NCBI RefSeq assembly: GCF_021513175.1
Contig: NZ_CP090953.1
Span: 1,359,001 to 1,423,000, forward strand
Length of the DNA stretch: 64,000 nucleotides
Direction of reading: 5' to 3'
Source of the DNA: Sphingomonas sp. S2-65
GTDB taxonomy: Bacteria; Pseudomonadota; Alphaproteobacteria; Sphingomonadales; Sphingomonadaceae
Shown: piece by piece, positions 36,877 through 45,924 of the stretch
How positions within the stretch are numbered: position 1 is the first letter of the stretch
Layout of the letters: every line of letters starts with the position of its first letter
The notes under the pieces: model-generated
The model's input: the letters and a program-made list of their open reading frames with translations, nothing else
What the model was told of the DNA's origin: nothing
The model's database searches: none
Translations under genes and position numbers: made by a program

Positions 36877-39609
36877 GTGAACACGACGCCGGAAGCTCTA
36901 GCCCGCAAGGTCATCGATGGGCAGCTCGCGGCAGCGGGATGGGTGGTGCAGGATCGCGCCGAATTGAACCGAACTGCATCGCTGGGCGTCGCGGTACGCG
37001 AGTTTCCATTGGCGACTGGTCCGTGCGACTATCTGCTGCTAGTTGCTGGCAAAGCCTGCGGAGTTATCGAGGCGAAGGCGGCGGGTACCACCCTGTCCGG
37101 CGTTGCCGAACAGGCGCGCGGATACCAGCCGCAACCGCAACAGCCACTCGCAAAGTGGAGCGACCCGTTGCGCTTCGACTACGAAGCTTCAGGGACGGAG
37201 ATCCTGTTCGCGGATCGTGTCGATCCGCTACACCGCTCCAGGCATGTCTTTGCCTTCCACCGGCCGGAGACACTGCACGAGTGGCTGAAGGCGGGATCGT
37301 CGCTACGCGCACGGCTGACTGAGATGCCGGCGCTAGTATCCGACGGTCTGCGCGATTGCCAAGTCGAGGCGGTCGAGGGACTAGAGGCCTCGCTGGCCAG
37401 CGACCGACCGCGCGCGTTCGTGCGAATGGCGACGGGGGCGGGCAAGACCTTCACCGCCGCCACGCTCGCCTATCGCCTGCTCGCGCATGCCGATGCGCGG
37501 CGCATCCTGTTCCTGGTCGATCGCAACAATCTCGGGCGGCAGACGCTCAAGGAGTTCCAGACCTTTCGCCCGCCGGGCACCGGGCGGCTGTTTACCGAAC
37601 TCTACAACGTCCAGCGGCTCGGTCCCGCGGGACTCGATGCCCCCGCCAAGGTCGTCATCTCGACTATCCAGCGCGTCTTTGCGCAGCTGACCGGCACCGA
37701 CCTGTCCGAGGAGGACGAGGAAGCCAGCGATTTCGAACGCCGCTGGACCGCGCCGCCTAAGACCGTGACCTACAGCGCCACGCTCCCGCCCGAGACGTTC
37801 GACATCGTCGTGGTCGATGAATGTCACCGCTCGATCTATGGCAGCTGGCGCCAATTGCTCGACTATTTCGATGCGCAGATCATCGGGCTGACCGCCACGC
37901 CCACCGTGCAGACCGCCGCGTTCTTCGATGAGAATATCGTGGCCGACTACCCATATGAAAAATCGATCGCCGACGGCGTCAACGTGCCGTTCGACATCTA
38001 CCGCATCAGGACCCAGATCGGCGAACATGGCGGGCGCGTCGAGAAGGGCTACACGCTCCCCGTCCGCGATCGTCATACCCGTGCCCAGACCTATCGCCTG
38101 CTCGACGACGACCTGACCTATACGCCGCAGGATCTCGATCGCAGCGTGATCGCGCAGAACCAGATCCGCACCGTGCTGGAGGCGTATCGCGACACGCTGT
38201 TCACCGAACTCTTCCCCGGCCGCACCGAAGTCCCCAAGACGCTGATCTTCGCGAAGGACGACAACCACGCCGAGGAGATCGTCCGCACCGTCCGCGAAGT
38301 GTTCGACCAGGGCAATGATTTCGCCAAGAAGATCACCTACAAGGTCGGCGCGAAATATGCCGAGACGGTGATTGCCGAGTTCCGCAACGCCTACAACCCG
38401 CGCATCGCCGTCACCGTCGACATGATCGCCACCGGCACCGACGTGAAGGCGATCGAGGCGCTGATCTTTCTGCGCGACGTGCGCTCGGCGGTGTATTTCG
38501 AGCAGATGCGCGGGCGCGGCGTGCGGACGATCGATTCAGCGACGCTCGCCACGATCACGCCCGACGCGCGCGTCAAGGACCGGTTCGTGCTGATCGACGC
38601 GGTCGGCGTCACCGACAGCCTGAAGACGCAGGCGATCCCGCTGGAACGCGAGCACGGTGTCGCATTCGACAAGCTTCTCGAACAGATCGCCAGCGGCCGC
38701 AGCGACGAGGATGCCGTCGCCACGCTGGCCGGTCGCCTCGCCAGGCTCAACCGCAAGCTCGACGATGCGGGCAAGGCACGGATCGAGGCGATCGCCGGCA
38801 AGCCCCTGACGGCGCTGGCGGGGGAGCTGGTCGATTCGATCAATGCCGACGCCATCGAGGATGCCGCGCGCCAGCGGCACGGCGCCACCGTGACCGACGC
38901 CGAGATCGAGGCCGTCGCCACCGAACGGCGCGAGGCGGCGCTGGCCGCCTATAACAACCCGGCGCTGCGCCGCGTGCTGATCGAGCTGAAAAAGGCGTCG
39001 GAGGTGATCATCGACGACATCAGCCGCGACGTCGTCATCTCGTCCGCGTGGGACGCGGGGCAGGCGACGACGATGACGACCGATTTCGGCCGCTTCCTCG
39101 ACGAACACCGCAATGAACTGACCGCGCTGCGCATCCTCTACGGCCTGCCCGCCGCGACGAAGCGGCTGACCTATGACAGCCTGGTGGATCTGCGCGTCGC
39201 GATGATGCGGCCGCCCTGGCTGCTCGAGCCGCTCGCGCTGTGGAGCGCCTATCGCCGTCTGAGCGCCGACAAGGTGCGCGCCAACCCGGCAAAGACGCTG
39301 ACCGACATCGTCGCGCTGGTGCGCTTCGCCATGGGGACGAGCGAGACGCTGATACCGCTGTCCTCGGACATGGCGGGCCGGTTCAACCTGTGGCTGGGCC
39401 GCGAACAGCGCGCCGGGCGCATCTATACGCAGGAGCAGCTCGGCTGGCTGGAGGCGATCCGCGACTATCTCGCCGCCAACATCGAGCTGACCACGGCCGA
39501 CATCCAGGACCAGTTCGGCGCACGCGGCGGCATCCTCGGCGCACGCAGGGCTTTCGGTCCCCGACTCGATGTTCTACTCGACGAGCTTCAGGACGCGCTG
39601 GTGGCGTAA
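36877..39609 (+). CDS. hsdR: Type I restriction enzyme, R (endonuclease/translocase) subunit
   Basis: The 910-aa protein has an N-terminal nuclease core (GPCDYLLLVAG and GVIEAKAAG, the D...E-x-K catalytic pattern near residues 51-67), then a superfamily II helicase/translocase with Walker A MATGAGKTFT (about 190), DECHRSIYG (about 330), the later helicase motifs TVDMIATGTDVKAIEAL and MRGRGVRTID, and a C-terminal domain of the EcoEI-R type. It cleaves unmodified DNA after ATP-driven translocation as part of the HsdR2M2S complex. The GTG at 36877 with AAGGG upstream is preferred to the TTG at 36823. Codon use is GC-rich like the chromosome. Confidence 0.93.
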   Translation: MNTTPEALARKVIDGQLAAAGWVVQDRAELNRTASLGVAVREFPLATGPCDYLLLVAGKACGVIEAKAAGTTLSGVAEQARGYQPQPQQPLAKWSDPLRFDYEASGTEILFADRVDPLHRSRHVFAFHRPETLHEWLKAGSSLRARLTEMPALVSDGLRDCQVEAVEGLEASLASDRPRAFVRMATGAGKTFTAATLAYRLLAHADARRILFLVDRNNLGRQTLKEFQTFRPPGTGRLFTELYNVQRLGPAGLDAPAKVVISTIQRVFAQLTGTDLSEEDEEASDFERRWTAPPKTVTYSATLPPETFDIVVVDECHRSIYGSWRQLLDYFDAQIIGLTATPTVQTAAFFDENIVADYPYEKSIADGVNVPFDIYRIRTQIGEHGGRVEKGYTLPVRDRHTRAQTYRLLDDDLTYTPQDLDRSVIAQNQIRTVLEAYRDTLFTELFPGRTEVPKTLIFAKDDNHAEEIVRTVREVFDQGNDFAKKITYKVGAKYAETVIAEFRNAYNPRIAVTVDMIATGTDVKAIEALIFLRDVRSAVYFEQMRGRGVRTIDSATLATITPDARVKDRFVLIDAVGVTDSLKTQAIPLEREHGVAFDKLLEQIASGRSDEDAVATLAGRLARLNRKLDDAGKARIEAIAGKPLTALAGELVDSINADAIEDAARQRHGATVTDAEIEAVATERREAALAAYNNPALRRVLIELKKASEVIIDDISRDVVISSAWDAGQATTMTTDFGRFLDEHRNELTALRILYGLPAATKRLTYDSLVDLRVAMMRPPWLLEPLALWSAYRRLSADKVRANPAKTLTDIVALVRFAMGTSETLIPLSSDMAGRFNLWLGREQRAGRIYTQEQLGWLEAIRDYLAANIELTTADIQDQFGARGGILGARRAFGPRLDVLLDELQDALVA

Positions 39610-39624
39610 GTGGGGGCGCGTGAG

Positions 39625-41040
39625 ATGGCGAAGCGGGTGACGGCGGACGGGCCGGTCGATGGTCCTTGGACGTTGCCAAAGGAATGGTATTGGGAGCGGT
39701 TGGGCTCGTTTGTCTCGAAGGGTGGTACTTCGGTTACGCCAGGTCGAACACCAGATGAAAAATTTCAGCTTTACAGTGTTCCTAGCCATCCAACCGGTCA
39801 CCCAGAAAGTATCGTCGGTCGCGAGATAGGGTCGGCGAAGCAGGCCGTTGCCGCTAACGACATTCTACTCTGCAAGATCAACCCCAGAATCAATCGTGTA
39901 TGGAAGGTAATTGATCACGACACTGGTCGCTTGATCGCTTCTACGGAATGGATTCGATTTGCTCCTGATGAGCGGGTGGAGCCCGATTATCTTCGCTATT
40001 TTCTGATGCGAGACGCAGTTCGTAACTACCTTGCAGCGAACGCTTCGGGTGTAGGGGGATCGCTAACCCGTGTTCGACCATCGGTGGTTGAACCCATTCC
40101 TTTCCCGCTGACCTCAAGGGACCAACAGCGTCGGGTCGTTACCCGTATCGACGAACTGTTCGCCGAGATCGACGATGGCGAAGCGGCGCTGGCGCGGGCG
40201 CGAGACGATCTGGCGACGTGGCGCAAGGCGCTGCTTAAGGCCGCCGTCACCGGCGAGCTGACGGCCGACTGGCGGACCGCCAATGCGTCCACCGAGACGG
40301 GCGCAGACCTTTCTGACCGCATTCTCGCGGAGCGGGCACGTCTTGCATCTAAACGTCTCGGCAAGCGGCGCGACAAAGCGCCAGAAGAGATCACGCCTGC
40401 GCAGCAACGGCTTCTATGGCCTGCCCCAGACGGCTGGACTTGGATGCAGCTGGGAGCTTTTTCTTTCGTCACAAAGCTGGCTGGCTTCGAATATACGAAG
40501 TTCGTTCGATATGACGACGACGGTGACCTGCGGGTAATTAAGGCGGAAAATGCCGGCCCGCACGGGTTTAAGGAGACGAACTATTCACGCGTTCGATCTT
40601 CCTCCGTGGCTGAACTGACGCGCTCGCGCTTGCATGGTGGCGAACTGCTCATGGTGTTCGTGGGGGCGGGAACCGGAAACGTCGCGACAGTGCCAGAGGG
40701 TGAGGACTTTTTCCTAGGACCGAACATCGGCATGATGCGGGTGGAAACTGACACCGTCTCGCCTCGCTTCGTTGAGCTGTTCCTCAGATCGCCAGTCGGG
40801 AAGGCCCTCGCGACTGCAGCGATGAAGGCTGTAGCTCAGCCATCGCTCTCGATGGGGACGATCCGCCAAATACCGGTGCTGCTGCCGCCTGCGGCGGAAC
40901 AGGGAGAAATATTGCGCCGGGTGGAACAGGCCCTGACAGCTGCTGCCGATTGTGGAACTGACGTTCGCAACCAGCAAAGCGCCGCCGCCACCCTCCGCCA
41001 ATCCATTCTTGCCGCCGCCTTCCGTGGAGAACTCGCATGA
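39625..41040 (+). CDS. hsdS: Type I restriction enzyme, S (specificity) subunit
   Basis: The 471-aa protein has two target-recognition domains (about 10-160 and 255-425), each followed by the conserved helical spacer: LTSRDQQRRVVTRIDELFAE with LLKAAVTGELTADW, and LPPAAEQGEILRRVEQAL with SILAAAFRGELA. It sets the bipartite DNA target recognised by the methylase and nuclease. The recognition domains are visibly AT-richer than the spacers, as expected for domains exchanged by recombination. A GTG at 39610, right after the hsdR stop, is an alternative start. Its end overlaps hsdM by four bases. The order R-S-M is less common than M-S-R. Confidence 0.92.
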   Translation: MAKRVTADGPVDGPWTLPKEWYWERLGSFVSKGGTSVTPGRTPDEKFQLYSVPSHPTGHPESIVGREIGSAKQAVAANDILLCKINPRINRVWKVIDHDTGRLIASTEWIRFAPDERVEPDYLRYFLMRDAVRNYLAANASGVGGSLTRVRPSVVEPIPFPLTSRDQQRRVVTRIDELFAEIDDGEAALARARDDLATWRKALLKAAVTGELTADWRTANASTETGADLSDRILAERARLASKRLGKRRDKAPEEITPAQQRLLWPAPDGWTWMQLGAFSFVTKLAGFEYTKFVRYDDDGDLRVIKAENAGPHGFKETNYSRVRSSSVAELTRSRLHGGELLMVFVGAGTGNVATVPEGEDFFLGPNIGMMRVETDTVSPRFVELFLRSPVGKALATAAMKAVAQPSLSMGTIRQIPVLLPPAAEQGEILRRVEQALTAAADCGTDVRNQQSAAATLRQSILAAAFRGELA

Positions 41041-42494
41041 ACGAACAGGCGCTGGTCGCGAAGGTGTGGAACTACGCGCACGTCCTGCGCGACGACGGCG
41101 TGTCCTATGGCGACTATCTTGGCCAAATCAGCTTTCTGCTGTTTCTCAAGATGGACAAGGAGCGCACCGACGCGCTGGGCGAGGCCTCTGCGTTGCCGGC
41201 CGATGCCAACTGGGACACGCTGGCGGGTCGCGCGGGCGAGGATCTCGAGCGGACCTATCGCCGCATCCTCGACACACTGTCGAAGCGCACCGACATAGTC
41301 GGCACGCTGTTCCTGAAGGCCGAGAACAAGATCGGCGATCCGGCCAAGCTCCAGCGGCTGGTGACGCTGATCGGCGCCGAGACGTGGATGGGCCTCAACG
41401 TCGACGTGAAGGGCACGATCTACGAAGGGCTGCTGGAGCGTAACGCGGGCGAGGTGAAGTCAGGCGCTGGCCAGTATTTCACGCCGCGTCCCCTGATCGA
41501 AGTCATCACCCAGCTCGTCGATCCCGAGCCGGACGACACCGTCCACGATCCCGCGGTCGGCACCGGCGGCTTCCTGCTCGCCGCCTACGACCATATGAAG
41601 GCAAAGCCCGCTGCCAAGGACCGGCGGGTCGCCGCCGCGCTGCGCGCCGACAAGCTGTCGGGCACTGACATCGTCGCCGAGGTGGTGCGGCTGTGCGCGA
41701 TGAACCTCTACCTGCACGGAATCGGCGGCGCGACTTCACCGGTGCAGCAGAAGGACGCGCTGCTCGATCGCGGCGACAAGGCATTCGACGTCATCCTGAC
41801 CAACCCGCCCTTCGGCAAGCGCCAGTCGTTCCGCATTGTCCGCGAGGATGGCGGGATTGACAGCGAGCGCCAGGATTATGTCCGCGACGATTTCACCGTC
41901 ACCACGGGCAACAAGCAGCTGAACTTCCTCCAGCACATCATGTCGATCCTGAAGGTCGGCGGCAGTGCGGCCGTCGTGATGCCGGACAATGTTCTATTTG
42001 AAGGCGGTGCAGGCGAGACGCTGCGCAAGCGACTGCTCGAGGAGTTCGACTTTCACACTCTGCTGCGGCTTCCGACCGGCATCTTCTACAGCCAGGGAGT
42101 GAAGGCCAACGTACTATTCTTCGACCGCGCTACGCCCGGCACAGGCATCGCAACCCGCGCCCTGTGGGTATACGATCTGCGCACGAACCAGCGCTTCACC
42201 CTGCGCGAGCGCCCGCTGAAGCGGGCGGACCTCGACGATTTCGTAGTGAGCTACGGCTCCAAATACGGGCGCGCTAAGCGGGCAGAAACCGGGCACTTTC
42301 GGCGCTTCGAATACGAGGAACTTGTAAAGCGCGACAAGTTGAACCTCGACCTGTTCTGGCTGAAGGACGCCAGCGCCACCGACCCGGACACGCTGCCCCC
42401 TCCCGCCGAGATCGCCGCAGAGATCGTCGACAGCCTGGAGACAGCATTGGAGAAGTTTCGGAGCGTCGCCGCTAAGCTAAGTCCGCAGACCTGA
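41037..42494 (+). CDS. hsdM: Type I restriction enzyme, M (adenine-N6 methylase) subunit
   Basis: The 485-aa protein has the HsdM N-terminal helical domain (LRDDGVSYGDYLGQISFLLFL), the SAM motif DPAVGTGGFLLAAYDHM (about 177) and the catalytic NPPF at residues 256-259 (LTNPPFGKR). It methylates adenine in the target sequence to protect host DNA and forms the core of the restriction complex. The start overlaps hsdS (ATGA), showing coupling. It is the last hsd gene; a stem GGGGAGG/CCTCCCC at 42535-42555 may terminate the operon. Confidence 0.94.
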   Translation: MNEQALVAKVWNYAHVLRDDGVSYGDYLGQISFLLFLKMDKERTDALGEASALPADANWDTLAGRAGEDLERTYRRILDTLSKRTDIVGTLFLKAENKIGDPAKLQRLVTLIGAETWMGLNVDVKGTIYEGLLERNAGEVKSGAGQYFTPRPLIEVITQLVDPEPDDTVHDPAVGTGGFLLAAYDHMKAKPAAKDRRVAAALRADKLSGTDIVAEVVRLCAMNLYLHGIGGATSPVQQKDALLDRGDKAFDVILTNPPFGKRQSFRIVREDGGIDSERQDYVRDDFTVTTGNKQLNFLQHIMSILKVGGSAAVVMPDNVLFEGGAGETLRKRLLEEFDFHTLLRLPTGIFYSQGVKANVLFFDRATPGTGIATRALWVYDLRTNQRFTLRERPLKRADLDDFVVSYGSKYGRAKRAETGHFRRFEYEELVKRDKLNLDLFWLKDASATDPDTLPPPAEIAAEIVDSLETALEKFRSVAAKLSPQT

Positions 42495-42525
42495 CCGCGC
42501 GCTCCCTGAACGGCATTCGAAAAGA

Positions 42526-42553
42526 TGGAGTGGTGGGGAGGAATCGAACCTCC
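42526..42553 (-). other. tRNA 3'-end fragment (T-arm plus acceptor strand and CCA)
   Basis: On the minus strand the sequence reads as a perfect T-arm GGAGG-TTCGATT-CCTCC followed by a 7-nt acceptor strand CCACCAC, discriminator T, CCA and then TCTTTT. No matching 5' half (GTGGTGG) is found upstream, so it is a fragment, probably a relic of insertion of another element into a tRNA or tmRNA gene. The same hairpin could act as hsd operon terminator. Confidence 0.55.
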
Positions 42554-42572
42554 CCCTTCGGCGTCTCTCGGC

Positions 42573-42860
42573 TCAGATCGACCTGTTCCCGCTGAAGCCA
42601 TTGCTAACGTGTATCGCGCCCCCAACCAGGGACCACAGCGCCGTGCGCGTTACCACGTTCACAAAGCTACGTAGTGTTTCCATCTTCACCTCCATCGAGA
42701 ACTTGAGGGCCGTTAGGCTGATCTCAAGGGACATGGACTCTGTCAGGAGCACGACACACGCAACAATGGCCTTCAGAGGTTCGCTCAGTAACCCTAACGC
42801 CGAACTGAAGTGGTCATCTAAATGGGCGATCCCTTTGCGCCGTTCAAGGGAGCGTCTCAC
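42573..42860 (-). CDS. Possible small hypothetical protein, 95 aa
   Basis: A GTG-initiated frame encodes a protein with a hydrophobic helix (EPLKAIVACVVLLTESM) and regular amphipathic stretches. No good ribosome binding site is visible and no family is recognised. It is the only plausible gene in the 500 bp between hsdM and the broken resolvase; it may be spurious. Confidence 0.25.
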   Translation of the reverse strand: MRRSLERRKGIAHLDDHFSSALGLLSEPLKAIVACVVLLTESMSLEISLTALKFSMEVKMETLRSFVNVVTRTALWSLVGGAIHVSNGFSGNRSI

Positions 42861-42914
42861 TCGAGTATACTCTTTCGAGGCAAATTTGTCGGACAGCTGT
42901 TCTCCGCGTGGAGT

Positions 42915-42981
42915 GTCTCATTTGGGGTGATAATGGCGTTGTGAGACGACACTCATTGTTGGTCTAGAACCTAATGAGACA
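42915..42981. repeat. Inverted repeats upstream of the broken resolvase (possible res site)
   Basis: TGTCTCATT at 42915-42923 is repeated inverted as AATGAGACA at 42973-42981, with a related half-site TGAGACGACACTCA at 42942-42955 between them. Multiple dyads directly upstream of a serine resolvase gene are the usual arrangement of a res recombination site and autoregulatory operator. Confidence 0.45.
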
Positions 42982-42992
42982 GGTGTAGGATG

Positions 42993-43531
42993 TTGGTGGT
43001 TACGTTCGGGTCGGTTCAGTGGGTCAGTCGCTTGACGCGCAGCTCAAAGCGCTGGCGGAAGCTGGATGCGAAAAGGTGTTTTCAGAGGAGCGAAGCGGGA
43101 CCAGTACACTGGGACGCCAAGAGCTCGAGCATGCGCTCTCTTTCGTGCGAGAAGGCGATGCACTGGTGGTGACGCGTCTCGACGGTCTCGCGCGTTCTGC
43201 TGCTGATCTGCATGCTATCGTAAAGCGCCTGACCGAGTGAGGAGTGGCGTTCCGGTGCTTGCAACAATTGGGCATGGATACAGCCACGGGCACGGGCAAG
43301 CTATTGCTGAGGGTACTGGCGTCTATCGCAGAGTTCGAGGCCGACATCCACCGGGAGCGTCAGCGCGAAGGGATCGACCGGGCGAAAGCCAATGGTGTCT
43401 ATCGCGGCCGCAAGCCATCGATTGATCTCGCCGCCGTGCGTTCTCTGCGAAACGAGGGCATTGGACCATCGGAGATCGCAAAGCGCCTCGGAATTGGGCG
43501 CGCGAGCGTTTATCGCGTGTTGCGTGGCTGA
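42993..43531 (+). pseudogene. Serine resolvase/invertase, inactivated
   Basis: Translation in one frame gives GYVRVGSVGQSLDAQLKALA, then LVVTRLDGLARSAADLHAIV, a TGA at 43238-43240, and after it GVAFRCLQQLGMDTATGTGK, LASIAEFEADIHRERQREGI and a C-terminal helix-turn-helix RLGIGRASVYRVLRG. The family sequence at the stop is usually Arg, so CGA has become TGA. At the N-terminus the catalytic Ser of RVST is Gly, and no ATG is in frame (a TAG lies just upstream). Three lesions show the gene is dead. Confidence 0.8.
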
Positions 43532-43799
43532 ACATCTCAGGAAGTCAGAGTGTTCTAGCAGAGGTCCTAGTGATGATGTCAAGCGCTTACCCGGATGCCG
43601 CCTATCCGCCGGCGGTTCCAACACTCTGACCCATCCACAGCCGATGACAGCACTCCGATCTACCAGGTGCCGGGAGTGTCTCGACACCTTTACCCTTCCA
43701 GAGCCGCTAGGGTACGAGGCCCAGCGTGGGTGCCCGAGACCTTCTCCCGGCTGAGGCGCCGGAATCAGGCTTGCTTACCCTTCCATAGGAGAGATTTGC

Positions 43800-44327
43800 A
43801 TGGCTGACGTGCCTGCTTGGGTTCTTGTGCTCAACACCGCTCTTGCGGGTGGGCTTGGGTTTGGCGGCGCCTGGGTGGGGACGTTGACGCAGCGTCAGAC
43901 CCGTCGCGAGGACGCCAAACGTGCGGACGCAGCGCTCATGCGAGACAAGGCGGGCGAGATCTTCACGGAGATGCGGGCCATCGAAGGTCAAGCGTTCGTC
44001 GCGGTCATGGATATGGTCAAGCTGTCGGCCGGGCTCGACGAGGATCAATCCGTCGGGAGTATGCCGCGGCTGGACACTCTCTACGCGCTGGTCGCCGTCT
44101 ACTACCCCTCCATGCTGCCGATCCTTGATGCCCATGCGGAGACCGACGAACGCCATAGGAAAGAGGCGGTTGCGACCTTCCTACGCGGAAAGGATGGCGT
44201 CGAACCTACCCTAGCCTACAAGTTGCAGATCAACGCAGGCGCTCGCACCGCCCTCCTAGAGACGCTCGAAGCCATCCGAGCACAGCTCGTGATCGAGGTT
44301 CAGAAGTTCGTCCCTACGCCCGGATGA
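43800..44327 (+). CDS. Hypothetical membrane-anchored protein, 175 aa
   Basis: An ATG at 43800 follows AGGAGAG. The product has one N-terminal membrane segment (residues 5-28, VLVLNTALAGGLGFGGAWVG), then a basic/acidic helical region (RQTRREDAKRADAALMRDKAGE) and a mostly helical cytoplasmic part. Its architecture, a short membrane anchor with a helical body, recurs among small defence-island proteins, but I recognise no family. It stands alone between the resolvase relic and the toxin-antitoxin pair. Confidence 0.6.
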   Translation: MADVPAWVLVLNTALAGGLGFGGAWVGTLTQRQTRREDAKRADAALMRDKAGEIFTEMRAIEGQAFVAVMDMVKLSAGLDEDQSVGSMPRLDTLYALVAVYYPSMLPILDAHAETDERHRKEAVATFLRGKDGVEPTLAYKLQINAGARTALLETLEAIRAQLVIEVQKFVPTPG

Positions 44328-44609
44328 CTGGCCATCGATTAGCAGGGGGCGCGATCTCAGGGTGTGGTGCTTCCGCTGCGCGCGTGGTGAGCGGTTCGAC
44401 GCAATCATCTGGCAAGTGTTTGAAGCTCGGAGCTAGTCCATGCAGCTACCGGAGGCCAGGCGTTGCGTCATGTGCAGAGGATGCCGGTCGTCAGACGCTG
44501 TTCTGATCGTGCCTGCGATACGGCCGAAGAAGGATCACTCGTCACCGTCATGGACTAAATCGTGGGTAACTTCCATGTCGTGCGCTCCGCGCAGAATCGG
44601 AAGAAGTGA

Positions 44610-45194
44610 CTAGCCGCCTTGATCGTCTCGGTTGGACTTAGGCTTGCCGAAAAACTCTATAGTTGGGCGAGGTACGATCATGTCTGTGATGTCGCGACTC
44701 CCAAAGTTCGTCATGACCTTGTAAGCGGCTCGATAGCGATCTTCATGATCTACAATTTTCGCCGGCATTGAGTGAATAAGACCGGCAGGTAGCTCACCGC
44801 CATCGTGATCGATAATGAACGGGTCAAACAGGTCCACCAGATCATCCAGGCTGAGCTCTCCGTTGACAGCATCATAGACCGCTTGCGACATAGTGCGAAC
44901 GTCTGGAGCGTCGAAGGTGTATCCGTTGTTTCGGAGGAAGAGCTCCATGCCGATCAGAGCCACGCGCTTATTGCCCTGAATGAACGCGTGCGCCTCTGCG
45001 ATCGCCAGTAGCGTCATGCAGGCGAGGACAATAATGTCATCCTCGCCATAAGCATGAGCGTTGATAGGACGCCCACATGCAGCCTCAAGCGCACCTGGAA
45101 TCGCAATCATGTGCGGCTCACCAGTGCGCTCTACGATGCCTTTGTTGAGGGCGACCAGCTCAGGCGGCAGTAGCCAGACTGGCTCTTGGCTCAT
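44610..45194 (-). CDS. Fic/Doc-family toxin
   Basis: The 194-aa protein carries the Fic-domain active site H69-A-F-I-Q-G-N-K-R77, matching HxFx(D/N/G)xNKR. Upstream helices (LEAACGRPINAHAYGEDDII, LACMTLLAIAEA) match the Doc subgroup, which phosphorylates EF-Tu, while other Fic enzymes AMPylate targets. It overlaps the upstream 49-aa gene by four bases, so it is the toxin of a toxin-antitoxin pair. The C-terminal 60 residues beyond the Fic core are not typical of phage P1 Doc (126 aa). Autorepression by the antitoxin is likely through the palindrome upstream. Confidence 0.82.
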   Translation of the reverse strand: MSQEPVWLLPPELVALNKGIVERTGEPHMIAIPGALEAACGRPINAHAYGEDDIIVLACMTLLAIAEAHAFIQGNKRVALIGMELFLRNNGYTFDAPDVRTMSQAVYDAVNGELSLDDLVDLFDPFIIDHDGGELPAGLIHSMPAKIVDHEDRYRAAYKVMTNFGSRDITDMIVPRPTIEFFGKPKSNRDDQGG

Positions 45195-45340
45195 TCAGCC
45201 AAGTGGGCCATTACCGTTGGGAAGCGGTCGTGCATCTCTGCAACCAGTTGCACAGGATCGACACGCTTGCCGTTACCGCGAGCGACACGCTTCATGCGAC
45301 GCTTTACGGGAGCATCGGTGAGGATGTAGCGAGTTGCCAT
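45191..45340 (-). CDS. Small antitoxin partner of the Fic/Doc toxin, 49 aa
   Basis: The ATG at 45340 has a strong AGGAGGAG site upstream. The product MATRYILTDAPVKRRMKRVA... is basic in its first half (probable DNA-binding part) and ends with an amphipathic segment (AEMHDRFPTVMAHLAE) likely to contact the toxin. Its stop overlaps the toxin start, which is the normal antitoxin-first arrangement. Confidence 0.7.
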   Translation of the reverse strand: MATRYILTDAPVKRRMKRVARGNGKRVDPVQLVAEMHDRFPTVMAHLAE

Positions 45341-45358
45341 TCCGTGCTCCTCCTGTTG

Positions 45359-45374
45359 CAGGTGTGCACACCTG
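45359..45374. promoter_or_regulatory. Perfect palindromic operator of the toxin-antitoxin pair
   Basis: CAGGTGTGCACACCTG is a perfect 16-bp palindrome centred 27 bp upstream of the antitoxin start codon. Position and symmetry fit an autoregulatory operator. Confidence 0.65.
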
Positions 45375-45924
45375 TGTGATGACGGTTGTGTCAATATATC
45401 GAGTTAGACAACACTCGAGTCAAGAATTGATTGATAAAGTCAAAAAAGTCAGCGCGTCTGACTCAGGCCGGACACGTTTCGTCCTGTTGCGCACGCTTCG
45501 TATGAGAGCCACAGAATCACACCTGAGTGAGGCGCCGGCGAGCAGCCAAGAGCCGCTGCGCCATCAAGCGGCTGAACGCGTCCAGCAGGAGCTGAGTAGA
45601 CGCGCAATCGAACTCCCCCCATCTCAAGCGAACCTCACGTGTCTCGATCACAAGCCAAGGCCGACACTGGCAACATCGCTGACGCGAGGCTGGTTCGCCT
45701 TCATGGCCGTGCAACCCAGGAGTGCGTGTCCATACACGAACCCTGCGCAGCGCGTCCTGGCTGCCAGGCTATGAGGAAGCCAAGCGTACCGCGAGCGGGA
45801 ATGAGGGTGTATCGGAAACCACCGATTACGTGCCACTTACCCGACATGTATCGGAATATAGGTTGACGATAGTTCCGATACGCTGCTACTTACGAGCCAC
45901 ACTTTCGATACAGGAGTCGTTCGC
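45375..45924. other. 550-bp gap with a res-like site, no convincing gene
   Basis: The region between the toxin-antitoxin operator and the intact resolvase has no frame with a good start or recognisable family. Its last 120 bp hold the res-like repeats listed separately; the rest may be eroded sequence from an older insertion. Confidence 0.4.
45808..45912. repeat. res-like recombination site upstream of the intact resolvase
   Basis: TGTATCGGAA occurs at 45808-45817 and again at 45847-45856, where it pairs with inverted TTCCGATACG at 45873-45882 to form a 36-bp dyad; a further half-site TTTCGATACA lies at 45903-45912, just before the resolvase ATG. Three clustered sites of this kind match the subsite layout of resolvase res regions. 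Confidence 0.6.

Noticed and set aside
45334..45774. A plus-strand frame of 146 codons after the toxin-antitoxin operator
   Set aside because: No ribosome binding site, no recognisable domain and it overlaps the antitoxin start region; judged non-coding.
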